64,000 nucleotides of DNA. Source: Fimbriimonas sp. Lineage in GTDB: Bacteria > Armatimonadota > Fimbriimonadia > Fimbriimonadales > Fimbriimonadaceae. The DNA is taken from the NCBI GenBank assembly GCA_029866005.1, contig JARXAE010000003.1, forward strand, positions 1-64,000, written 5' to 3'. The notes beneath the pieces were generated by a model. It was not told the origin of the DNA. It searched no databases and was given only the letters and a program-made list of their open reading frames with translations. Shown here piece by piece: positions 17,010 through 25,296 of the stretch; within the stretch, counting starts at the first letter, position 1; every line of letters starts with the position of its first letter. A program made the position numbers and the translations under genes.

Positions 17010-17471
17010 CTACGGAGTCGGGGCGTCAGTATTCAGCTTGATTGTGTTACCGGTTGTTTTTGCGGGAACACTGTTTCCGGTCGAAACTCCATTTCTTGCA
17101 ACCGATTCCATGGCTTCATCGATCGGCATCCGAGCGGTTCCTGTGGACTGGTCAACCCAACCGTAGTAGTTGAGCTTCTTGTCCTCATCGTCGCGCATGC
17201 GCTTGATATCGACCTTGGTCGTTATGTTGTCTTGAAGCTCCGGTTTATCCTTGAGTCCAGCGTTTCTCGATGGAGTTACGTCTTTCGGAACGTGCATCAG
17301 AGATCCGTCGATGAAAAGGTTGTAGATATACACCGCGATGATGTAGCAGACCACACAACCAACAACGGTCCAAATTGTTGCCTTGCGGATGGATGGGACA
17401 TCAAGGTCACGGCGGTCGTAACCCATTTTGTCTAGGACATCTGGATCAATTGGATCTGGCTTAGTGTGCAT
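17010..17471 (-). CDS. Single-TM protein in the alternative complex III operon
   Basis: 153 residues from ATG 17471; an upstream start six codons earlier is possible. It has a polar N-terminus (KPDPIDPDVLDKMGYDRRDLDV), one TM helix (about 30-52, TIWTVVGCVVCYIIAVYIY) and a periplasmic C-terminal region ending in DEAMESVARNG. There are no heme or Cys motifs. It overlaps actF by 11 bp and precedes sco, so it could be an accessory ACIII subunit (ActG-like) or an oxidase assembly factor. I do not recognise the family by sequence. Confidence 0.6.
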   Translation of the reverse strand: MHTKPDPIDPDVLDKMGYDRRDLDVPSIRKATIWTVVGCVVCYIIAVYIYNLFIDGSLMHVPKDVTPSRNAGLKDKPELQDNITTKVDIKRMRDDEDKKLNYYGWVDQSTGTARMPIDEAMESVARNGVSTGNSVPAKTTGNTIKLNTDAPTP

Positions 17472-18696
17472 TTTTCTTTGCCTCCTCAAGTCGTTTGTCG
17501 TAAAGCGGTAGAAGCGGGGCTTTGTCCACGTTGTTCAACATCACTGCGAACCAAGCGAGAGCCATCACAACCCAACCAGTGGCATCGAAGATCGTGCTCG
17601 GACCAAAAGCCTGCGGACTCATTCGGTTAGGAATTGATGCTCCGATGATCCAATAAACGTCAAGGATACGGAAGCAGAAGATGAACAGAGCGATCATCGC
17701 GAGTCGGTCTGCATACCGCTTCACACGGGGTGAAAGGAGCGTGACGAACGGGATGACGAAGCAACCCAGGATCGTTGAAGCACCGATGAGGTTCCAGCCG
17801 AGCATTGCGTCTGCGCCGCGATGGGCGTAGAACACGGTGGTTTCCGGCAAGTTTCCGTTCCAGAGGATGATGAGCTGCGACACCGATGTGTAACCCCAGA
17901 GCATCGTCAGAACGAACATCATGTTGCCTAGGTCCTTAGTGAGGCCCGGCGCCATCACGTTCGCGTAAGGCTGTTTTCCGGCGTTTCGAGCGACGAGGAA
18001 AATCGCCATCGAGAGAGCCGCTTGGCAGCCACCGATCAACAACCAGAGGGTGTAGATCGTGCTGTACCACTTAGGCGTCAGCGACATGGCAAGCAGAGTC
18101 AGAACGAAAGTAAGAACGGAGACGAAGATGACCATCATCGGCGTTGCGAAGTTGGTTCGGAATTGATATTCGTTCTCGTCAAGGCTCTTGTCGTGTCGGT
18201 TGGTTGACTTTCTCAGCGTGTTTGCCATGAAGGCGAACAGCGCGTAGCCACCAAGAATGACTCCTCCGAAAACTGGCTTGTTTAGAAAGACAGCCTTCTT
18301 TGCGAGAATAAAGTCGTTAGCGGCCTCGGGTCTTGCCCACTCGTACACAACATCCGTTTTGAGTAGAAGCGGCAGAAGTCCAACACCGAGCATCGCCCAG
18401 GTCTGCCAACTAGCGCCTGCTTCAAATATTCGCAGAACAGGGAGGGTCCAGCTGCTCTTGATTGAGTTGTGAAGAAGCGTCAGCGCAAGGCATCCGCATG
18501 TGACCATGAGCCAAAAGACGTAGCCATACATGTACGAGTTCAGCATGAACTTGTGCGTGTCGCCACTTCCGGCGGATAGGAAGGCCACTAGCCCAAGAAA
18601 GCCAACTCCTCCGAGGATTGTCGTGATCCCCTTGTAGTTGAAAAACTTCGGCTTATCGGTGTCTACCGGGGTAGTTGTCAAGATCGCTTCACTCAT
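17461..18696 (-). CDS. actF: Alternative complex III, membrane subunit ActF
   Basis: 411 residues with about 10 TM helices (for example TTILGGVGFLGLVAFLSAG near the start, and VMALAWFAVMLNN near the end). It is one of two large quinol-interacting integral subunits of ACIII and distantly resembles ActC. Assignment rests on its hydrophobic pattern and its place after actE. Its ATG overlaps the actE stop by 1 bp. Confidence 0.85.
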   Translation of the reverse strand: MSEAILTTTPVDTDKPKFFNYKGITTILGGVGFLGLVAFLSAGSGDTHKFMLNSYMYGYVFWLMVTCGCLALTLLHNSIKSSWTLPVLRIFEAGASWQTWAMLGVGLLPLLLKTDVVYEWARPEAANDFILAKKAVFLNKPVFGGVILGGYALFAFMANTLRKSTNRHDKSLDENEYQFRTNFATPMMVIFVSVLTFVLTLLAMSLTPKWYSTIYTLWLLIGGCQAALSMAIFLVARNAGKQPYANVMAPGLTKDLGNMMFVLTMLWGYTSVSQLIILWNGNLPETTVFYAHRGADAMLGWNLIGASTILGCFVIPFVTLLSPRVKRYADRLAMIALFIFCFRILDVYWIIGASIPNRMSPQAFGPSTIFDATGWVVMALAWFAVMLNNVDKAPLLPLYDKRLEEAKKNAH

Positions 18697-19310
18697 TAGT
18701 GTGCGCCTCCTTCGTGCGATTCAGCTTTTGGTTTTTCATTCAACTTTGCTTGTTGGTCCGATGTGAGGTCCGTTGCCTTAACGTTTTGGCTGAGCTGCAA
18801 CGCTCGAAGATATGCAACGACGGCCCAACGATCCTTCGGTTCGATTCGGCTTGCGTAGCTGTACATCGCTCCATAGCCATTAGTGATGACATCGTAAAAA
18901 TGTCCGACCGGCATTTTGCGGAGACGATCCGTGTGAATGTTGCCGACAGGTCGCTTGAGCTTGAATCCTCGCTTTGCGATCATTCCTTCGCCATCACCGG
19001 CTTGGCCGTGGCAGGGGGTGCAAAAGATTTGGTATCGCTCTTGCCCGCGCTTCAGCATTTCCATGTTGATGTCGGTTGGGATGGTATCTACCCATTTGCC
19101 GTTATCGATTCCGGTGAAGAACACGGCGTCTTGGCGGAGATTTCCTCGGGACACAGTTCCTTGAAGAAGGGGGCGTGATCCTTGACCATCGGCGAAGAAC
19201 TCGCTTTTGTCGAGGGGGTGCGACTTCTGCTGAACCCACATGTCTGTGTTACAGCCACTAAGGAAAATGCCCACTGCGGTGCAGGCCACGCCGGCTTTTA
19301 GTAATCGCAT
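18696..19310 (-). CDS. actE: Alternative complex III, monoheme cytochrome c subunit ActE
   Basis: 204 residues. A lipoprotein-type signal (FLSGC, Cys at about 20) is followed by a cytochrome c domain with one heme motif, CTPCHG, and a candidate Met ligand in LRKMPVGHFY. GYGAMYSYASRIEPKDRWAVVAYLRALQ is typical of the family. It should carry electrons from the multiheme head toward cytochrome c or the caa3 subunit II. It overlaps actD by 13 bp. Confidence 0.88.
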   Translation of the reverse strand: MRLLKAGVACTAVGIFLSGCNTDMWVQQKSHPLDKSEFFADGQGSRPLLQGTVSRGNLRQDAVFFTGIDNGKWVDTIPTDINMEMLKRGQERYQIFCTPCHGQAGDGEGMIAKRGFKLKRPVGNIHTDRLRKMPVGHFYDVITNGYGAMYSYASRIEPKDRWAVVAYLRALQLSQNVKATDLTSDQQAKLNEKPKAESHEGGAH

Positions 19311-19849
19311 TCAGATACCTCCACAGCTCCGTTTTCTTTCATGACTTTTTCAATGACCTTGGCGTCATATGCTGGGTCCTCTGCTTCAACCGCGAGGAAG
19401 AAGCGATCTTGGGTTGCTCGGTCAAAGTTCTTCGTGTTGAAGATCGGATGGTACGGCTTTGGAAGCTTGTTGTAGACAAACATTCCGATGGCGGCGCTGA
19501 ACGCGGCGCAGAGGATGGTTGCTTCGTACGCCACCGGGATGAACGCGGGGACCGAGTTCAATGGTCGTCCACCGACGTTCATCGGGTAGTCGATGACTGC
19601 CGTGTAGTACTGCAACGAGTATCCGATTGTGACACCCGTAATACCGAAAATGAAGACTGTCCAGGGCACCCGGTTATCCCGGAAGCCGATGGCCTCGCTC
19701 AGCCCGTGGATCGGAAAGGGCGAGTAGGCATCCATCTTTCGGAAACCCTTGTGCTTTGCCGCTTCGGCGGCTTTCATCAAGTCTTCGGGCTTTTCGAACT
19801 CACCAACGAGTCCCCAAAGCCCGGACGGATCAGACCAATCGTGTGCCAT
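19298..19849 (-). CDS. actD: Alternative complex III subunit ActD (DUF3341)
   Basis: 183 residues. The N-terminal domain reads GLVGEFEKPEDLMKAAEAA followed by KMDAYSPFPIHGLSEAIG, the DUF3341 hallmark. Two TM helices follow (about 60-80 and 105-125). This small membrane subunit helps hold the ActB-ActC interface. It shares one base with the actC stop (TAATG) and overlaps actE by 13 bp. Confidence 0.92.
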   Translation of the reverse strand: MAHDWSDPSGLWGLVGEFEKPEDLMKAAEAAKHKGFRKMDAYSPFPIHGLSEAIGFRDNRVPWTVFIFGITGVTIGYSLQYYTAVIDYPMNVGGRPLNSVPAFIPVAYEATILCAAFSAAIGMFVYNKLPKPYHPIFNTKNFDRATQDRFFLAVEAEDPAYDAKVIEKVMKENGAVEVSECDY

Positions 19850-21249
19850 TAGCTATTTGCCCCCACTTCTTCGACAATTTCCTTTTTGCCACCCATCTTG
19901 TAGAACAGGTCCTTCACCTCGAAGATGTTGATCACCGGCAGGAAGCGGATGAAGAGCATCATGAGGGTGATGAAGAGTCCCATTGTTCCGGCGAACATTG
20001 CTACATCCCAGAACGATGGGTAGTACATCTTGTCGCTCGACGGCAGGTAGTTGTTCGTCAGCGACATCGGGATGATGACGAATCGCTCAAGCCACATCCC
20101 AACCGAGATGAGGAAGCAGATAAACATGATCACTTTCTCATTGCGTCGGTACTTGGGAATCCAGAAGATCTGTGGAGCGATTCCGTTGCAGAAGATCAGC
20201 AACCAGTACATCGGAGCATAGGGTCCGGTGAATCGAGTCTTCATCAAGAGCTTAAACTCATAGAAGTTGCCGCTGTACCAGGAGTAGAAGATCTCGAGCA
20301 GGTATCCGTAGAAAACGATCAGTCCTGTAGCCAACGTAATCTTACACATCCAGTCGATATGCCTGTCAGTGATCAAATGTTGAAGCTTGTAGGCCTTCCG
20401 AATCGGAATTCCCCAGGTCATAACCATCGCGAAGCCAGCGAAGACCGCACCGGCGACGAAGTACGGTGGGAAGACCGTAACGTTCCAGCCAGGGACGATC
20501 GAGATCGCAAAGTCGAAGCTAACGATACTGTGAACCGAAAGAACCAGAGGAGTGGAGAGTCCGGCGAGAAGCAGATACATCTGCTCGTATCGGTGCCAGT
20601 GTTGGTTGCTTCCGCGCCATCCCATTGCCAGGGTGGCGAAGATGACCTTTCCGTACTTATTGGTGCTCTTGTCTCGCAGGGTGGCGAAGTCGGGGATGAG
20701 TCCGACGAACCAGAAGACGGCAGAGACCGAGAAGTAGGTCGAAACCGCAGCGACGTCCCACATCAGCGGTGAGCGGAATTGTGGCCACATCGCGAGGATG
20801 TTTGGATAAGGGAACAGCCAGTAGGCATTCCATGGGCGTCCAGTGTGCAGGATTGGATAGAGCCCTGCGCACATGACCGCAAAAATCGTCATCGCTTCTG
20901 CGAAGCGGTTAATCGAGTTTCGCCATTGCTGGCGCATGAGAAGCAGAATGGCCGAAATCAGCGTTCCTGCGTGGCCGATACCGATCCACCAAACGAAGTT
21001 GATGATATCGAAGCCCCATGCGGAAGGAACGTTGTTGCCCCAGATTCCGATTCCTTGGTAGAGCAACCAGAAGATGGAAAGTCCAAGAAGCCCGGTGAGC
21101 GAAATTCCGATCAGGAACAGTATGTTCCAGCCCTTTCCGTGTAGCTTTTGGTTAAGGATCAGCCGGTCAACCGATGAGTCGATGGATGAGTAAGTTTGAT
21201 CGCCTGTGATCAGCAGATCGTTCAGTTTTCTCTCTTGAACTTTGGCCAT
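19849..21249 (-). CDS. actC: Alternative complex III, NrfD-like quinol-binding subunit ActC
   Basis: 466 residues with about 10 TM helices of the NrfD/PsrC family. Visible landmarks are WGNNVPSAWGFDIINFVWWIGIGHAGTLISA near TM2 and HSIVSFDFA. It oxidises menaquinol at the membrane and passes electrons to the ActB iron-sulfur chain. It directly follows actB (1-bp overlap) and precedes actD, the canonical order. Confidence 0.92.
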   Translation of the reverse strand: MAKVQERKLNDLLITGDQTYSSIDSSVDRLILNQKLHGKGWNILFLIGISLTGLLGLSIFWLLYQGIGIWGNNVPSAWGFDIINFVWWIGIGHAGTLISAILLLMRQQWRNSINRFAEAMTIFAVMCAGLYPILHTGRPWNAYWLFPYPNILAMWPQFRSPLMWDVAAVSTYFSVSAVFWFVGLIPDFATLRDKSTNKYGKVIFATLAMGWRGSNQHWHRYEQMYLLLAGLSTPLVLSVHSIVSFDFAISIVPGWNVTVFPPYFVAGAVFAGFAMVMTWGIPIRKAYKLQHLITDRHIDWMCKITLATGLIVFYGYLLEIFYSWYSGNFYEFKLLMKTRFTGPYAPMYWLLIFCNGIAPQIFWIPKYRRNEKVIMFICFLISVGMWLERFVIIPMSLTNNYLPSSDKMYYPSFWDVAMFAGTMGLFITLMMLFIRFLPVINIFEVKDLFYKMGGKKEIVEEVGANS

Positions 21250-24200
21250 TAGTGGTGTGCCTCCTCTGCCTTGGCAGACTTGATCTCTGGGTTCGGATTA
21301 CGAAGCTTCGCAAGGTGAGAAGTTCGCGGTTTTGTCTGGAGTTCCTCCAAAAGCAGGTAGCTGCGCGGATCATCTCTGAGTTTGGCAACTTGGCTGTTCT
21401 TGTTGGCGATGTCTCCGAAAACGATTGCCTCGCTCGGGCAGGCTTGCTGGCAGGAGGTAATGATGTCGCCTTCTGCGATTTGCCGACCAGCTTTCTTAGC
21501 TTCGATTCGAGCCTCGCTGATGCGCTGGGTGCAGTAGGTGCACTTCTCCATGACGCCGCGACCACGGACCGAGACGTCGGGGTTGTTCAGCATCTTGAGG
21601 AGCTGAAGCCCGTTATCCTTCGGAGTATTGATTGCGCCGGGGATTCTTCGTGTCGAGATCGTCTTGTTCTTCTCGCTGAACTGCGCCTGGTTGTCGGTCC
21701 AGTTGAGGTAGTTGAACCTTCGGACCTTGTAGGGGCAGTTATTGGAGCAGTATCGGGTTCCAACGCAGCGGTTGTAGACCATCTGGTTGATGCCTTCATG
21801 ACTGTGAACGGTTGCTGCGACTGGGCAGACTGGCTCGCAAGGGGCTGTCTCACAGTGGACGCAGGCAACTGGCTGCCAGGTAACGCTCGGATTCTCGTCG
21901 GAACCGCTGTAGTAGCGGTCGATGCGGATCCAGTGCATCTCACGACCTCGCGAGACTTGCTCCTTACCGACGACGGAGATGTTGTTTTCCGCTTGGCAAG
22001 CTGTGATACATGCACCGCAACCAGTACATGCGTTCATGTCGATGGTCATGCCCCACTTTTCGCCGTTCCAAGCGAAAACCTCTTCCGGCATCAAGTTGTA
22101 TTCCTTGATCTCCTCTTGCTCCATCGAGTGGCCGACCATGAGCGCATGGCGCTTGTCTTCCTTGGAGTTGAACTTCTCGAGCGTTGCTTCCCGGATGACG
22201 TCACGTTGGTCAGGAATCTTGTCGCCACCCAAAGGACTGTGTCCTTGGGTTGTGGACAGGTGCTGAGTTTTGCCCGTTGGAGTGATCGTGACGCTGGAGA
22301 AAGTCGTGTTCTTCGAGGACATCAGCTTGTAGGCGCTGAATCCGCCGCCATCAACTCCGCTTAGGGTTGCGAGAGTTCCGCCGGCGGTTCGTCCGTATCC
22401 GAGGTGAATCGTTACAGAGCCAACCGCGTGGCCAGGGAGAATAAAGACCGTGCCCTCAGCTTCGCCGGCTTCTGTTTTGACGCTGACGACGTCGTCAACG
22501 GCAATCTTGTTTGCCTGAGCGTCGGACGGCGACATGTAAACGACGTTATCCCAAACGAGCTTACTGAGCGGCTTTGGTGTCTCTTGAAGCCAGCCGTTAT
22601 TAGCAAACCGACCGTCGAAGATGGTTGGATCAGGAGCAAAGACAACTTCCATTCCTGCGCTCTTGACCGGCGCAGGAAGCGGAGCTGCGCCACCCGCCAT
22701 AGCAAGCGAGGCAGAGGCCGAATTAGGAATCGTTCCGTTGTGAATCGCTTCCCGCCAGGATTTTTCGAAGGCGGCGCCGCCGAATCCTTTCGCTTGCAAC
22801 GTTTCGCGAACGAGATCGTAGCCTCCCTTCGGCTCCCCGAGGAGACCAGAGAAGACTTCGATATCACTTCGGCCATCATAGAGCGGAGCGATCAGCGGTT
22901 GAACGATCCCTGCCGTGCCTTCAAAGGATCGAGCGTCGCCCCATGCCTCAAGACTGTGGGTCATCGGGATGTGCCAATCGCACACTTCAGCAGTTTCGTC
23001 AAAGTAAAGCCCGTGATGAATCTTAGCGACGGAGACAGCGGCCGCCAGAGTTTCCCCAACCTTCAAATCGGCGGGTGAAGCATAAACCGGGTTCGTGTTA
23101 CTGATCACCAAAGTCTTAATCTTCGCGCCTTTGACGTCGTTGATCAGATCCTTCAGCGATCCATAGGTGGTGGTGAACTCGGGAGCTTCAACGAATTTGA
23201 CCGTCTGCCCGACGTTTCCAAGGAACTGGTTCATTTGGAAGGCGAGCTGGTGAACTTCGGCTGGCTGGTGCTCACCGGCGACCACAATGCTTGCACTTCG
23301 GTTCTTGAGAAGATCGCCAGCGATTGCGCCGAGATCAGCGGCAACGTTAGCTGGAGCAGTTCCGGCAGGATCTGCCATTCCGAGCGCATTTGCAAGAGCG
23401 CAACCCGCGCCATAGACTTCGCTCGGCTTCACTGCGTAGCGGTGATCTGCCATTGCTCCGACCGTGCCGGGGGCAGCCTCGAAGGCGTAGAGGCGACTCA
23501 TCTCACCCTTGTTTCCAAGAACTCGGCGGGCCTTAGCAAACTGGCGAGCGTAAACGAGAGCACCTGGATTGTCGCTGGTACTCAGAAAGTCTGAGTCGAG
23601 CGAGATGACGACCTTCGCCTTGCTGAAATCGTAGACCGGCACACCAGGCTTACCGGTGACAGCGGAGACCGCCTTGATCACGCTTCCACGCCCGGCTGGC
23701 TCGTGAGAATAAAGCTTTGCGCCTTTCGCCTGCAGTCGAGCGAGGAGCCGTGCAGCGGTTGGCGAAGTCAGAGTACCGACAAGGACCCCAACGCCACCCT
23801 CAGCGACCTTCGGCCCCGCTACCTTGAAGAATGCCTCCCAAGTGGAGATATCCCCACCGGTAGTTACGTTCTGCGACCGGTCTGGGTCGTAGAAGTTCAA
23901 GATTTCAGCCTGCGAAATGGAGTCAAGAGCTCCTCCAGAGGCAGGGTGATCAGGATTCCCTTCTAGCTTGATTGGGCGACCTTCGGTTTGCTCAACGAGA
24001 ACTCCAGTGGCATACCCAGCAAGAGTGACCGCGGAAGCATAGAAAAGTGGCTTTCCGGAGACATACTCCTCAGGCGCCTTGACGAACGGGACAAGTTTTT
24101 CTTCAGGAAGAAAAACGCCGCGGCATCCAGTCAGACCAGCGAGCGCGAGACCAGCTCCGGCGTACTTGAGAAGCGACCGTCGGTCAATCTCAAAAATCTC

Positions 24201-24368
24201 TTTGCGATTCGGAAATTCATCCTCAAACCAGGCCTCGAATTCAGGCGTTTGCATGACCTCTTCGAGAGTGCGCCAGTACTGCTGCCCGCGCTTTCCTTCC
24301 AGCTCCGCTCGCATTTTGTCGAGGGCGATCTGCCGACTATCTTGTTGAATCTGTTCGATTGTCTCCAT
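21249..24368 (-). CDS. actB: Alternative complex III, fused molybdopterin-type/Fe-S subunit ActB
   Basis: 1039 residues. The N-terminus carries a twin-arginine-like lipoprotein signal (DRRSLLKYAGAGLALAGLTGC, Cys at about 83). Residues ~90-690 form a molybdopterin-oxidoreductase-like domain, which in characterised ACIII holds no cofactor. The C-terminal ~330 residues are a ferredoxin domain with four cysteine clusters: CTGCGACITAC, CVHCETAPCEPVC, CVGTRYCSNNC and CTYC...CQQAC. The third has only three Cys, matching three 4Fe-4S and one 3Fe-4S centres. It accepts electrons from ActC and relays them to the ActA hemes. It lies 14 bp after actA. Confidence 0.93.
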   Translation of the reverse strand: METIEQIQQDSRQIALDKMRAELEGKRGQQYWRTLEEVMQTPEFEAWFEDEFPNRKEIFEIDRRSLLKYAGAGLALAGLTGCRGVFLPEEKLVPFVKAPEEYVSGKPLFYASAVTLAGYATGVLVEQTEGRPIKLEGNPDHPASGGALDSISQAEILNFYDPDRSQNVTTGGDISTWEAFFKVAGPKVAEGGVGVLVGTLTSPTAARLLARLQAKGAKLYSHEPAGRGSVIKAVSAVTGKPGVPVYDFSKAKVVISLDSDFLSTSDNPGALVYARQFAKARRVLGNKGEMSRLYAFEAAPGTVGAMADHRYAVKPSEVYGAGCALANALGMADPAGTAPANVAADLGAIAGDLLKNRSASIVVAGEHQPAEVHQLAFQMNQFLGNVGQTVKFVEAPEFTTTYGSLKDLINDVKGAKIKTLVISNTNPVYASPADLKVGETLAAAVSVAKIHHGLYFDETAEVCDWHIPMTHSLEAWGDARSFEGTAGIVQPLIAPLYDGRSDIEVFSGLLGEPKGGYDLVRETLQAKGFGGAAFEKSWREAIHNGTIPNSASASLAMAGGAAPLPAPVKSAGMEVVFAPDPTIFDGRFANNGWLQETPKPLSKLVWDNVVYMSPSDAQANKIAVDDVVSVKTEAGEAEGTVFILPGHAVGSVTIHLGYGRTAGGTLATLSGVDGGGFSAYKLMSSKNTTFSSVTITPTGKTQHLSTTQGHSPLGGDKIPDQRDVIREATLEKFNSKEDKRHALMVGHSMEQEEIKEYNLMPEEVFAWNGEKWGMTIDMNACTGCGACITACQAENNISVVGKEQVSRGREMHWIRIDRYYSGSDENPSVTWQPVACVHCETAPCEPVCPVAATVHSHEGINQMVYNRCVGTRYCSNNCPYKVRRFNYLNWTDNQAQFSEKNKTISTRRIPGAINTPKDNGLQLLKMLNNPDVSVRGRGVMEKCTYCTQRISEARIEAKKAGRQIAEGDIITSCQQACPSEAIVFGDIANKNSQVAKLRDDPRSYLLLEELQTKPRTSHLAKLRNPNPEIKSAKAEEAHH

Positions 24369-24382
24369 CAGTCAAAATCCCC

Positions 24383-25153
24383 TTACCGGTGGCACACTCC
24401 GCAGTCAGCGAGTTGTTGAGTCTTGATCCCGTACTTTTCTACGATATCCTTACCTGCCTCAATGGACTCCTTGTCCTTTGAACCGGTGTAATCGCCATTG
24501 ACCAGAATTGTTTCTGCGGGCGACAAGTTTGCCTTACCTTTGGTCTGCAATTTCCAATAGAGCTTGAAGGCAAGCTGTCGTGGAGAGTCTCCAGGGTGTT
24601 CTTTTTGCAAATCCTTGTTCCAACCAAGGAACTTCTCTGGGTTACGGTGGCAGTCCAGGCACCACGCCATTTGGAAAGCGTTGCCTTTCCACGTGATGTG
24701 CATATCATTGACTGGACCGTGGCAAGTGTTGCAGTTCAATCCTCGGTTCACGTGAATGGAGTGGTTGAAGTAAACAAAATCAGGAACCTTGTTGACCTTG
24801 TTCCAAACGATTGGGGTGCCCGTCTCCATGCTTTGGCGTACTGGCTCCAGAAGAGGAGAGTTCGTCCAAATCTGCGAGTGACAGCTCATGCAGGTTTCGG
24901 TCGATGGAATGCCAGCGTAGGCTGATTTTTCGACACTGGTATGGCAGTATCGACAGTCAATTCCAAGTTCCCAGTTGTGGTGCTGGTGCGAAAACGGAAC
25001 TGGTTGGTTCTTTGGAACGTTTACCTTTGTGTTAGCTGGTGATCGCGAGAGTGCTGCGAGGGACAATCCGACAAGTAGCGGACCTCCTGCAATACATGCG
25101 ATTGCGACTTGTGCCACGGAATTGGCACCCGGCTTGAAAACCTGTGAACCCAT
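24383..25153 (-). CDS. actA: Alternative complex III, pentaheme cytochrome c subunit ActA
   Basis: 256 residues. One N-terminal TM anchor (about 12-35) precedes five CxxCH motifs: CRYCH, CMSCH, CNTCH, CLDCH and CGVCH, the last just before the C-terminus. Five hemes is the standard ActA count. It receives electrons from ActB at the periplasmic face. It is the first gene of the operon. GGAG lies about 12 nt before the ATG, and TAAAGT immediately before it. Confidence 0.93.
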   Translation of the reverse strand: MGSQVFKPGANSVAQVAIACIAGGPLLVGLSLAALSRSPANTKVNVPKNQPVPFSHQHHNWELGIDCRYCHTSVEKSAYAGIPSTETCMSCHSQIWTNSPLLEPVRQSMETGTPIVWNKVNKVPDFVYFNHSIHVNRGLNCNTCHGPVNDMHITWKGNAFQMAWCLDCHRNPEKFLGWNKDLQKEHPGDSPRQLAFKLYWKLQTKGKANLSPAETILVNGDYTGSKDKESIEAGKDIVEKYGIKTQQLADCGVCHR

Positions 25154-25296
25154 ACTTTACAGAGACTCCATTTGTGCTGACCGGCGCATCCGTGCAGGTC
25201 GGCGTTGTCTATCGATTTTGACGGCGATACACGAGAATTGATGATACCGGGAACCTAGGACGTATTGCCTCGGGGTTGCGGTGGTTTGGAGTGATT

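Noticed and set aside
19756-20772. 338-codon frame on the plus strand, antisense to actC-actD
   Set aside because: Opposite strand of two well-supported act genes; charged, low-complexity composition typical of a shadow frame.
21252-22364. 370-codon plus-strand frame antisense to actB
   Set aside because: Lies wholly over the ActB ferredoxin domain, whose cysteine clusters are unmistakable; no promoter or RBS.
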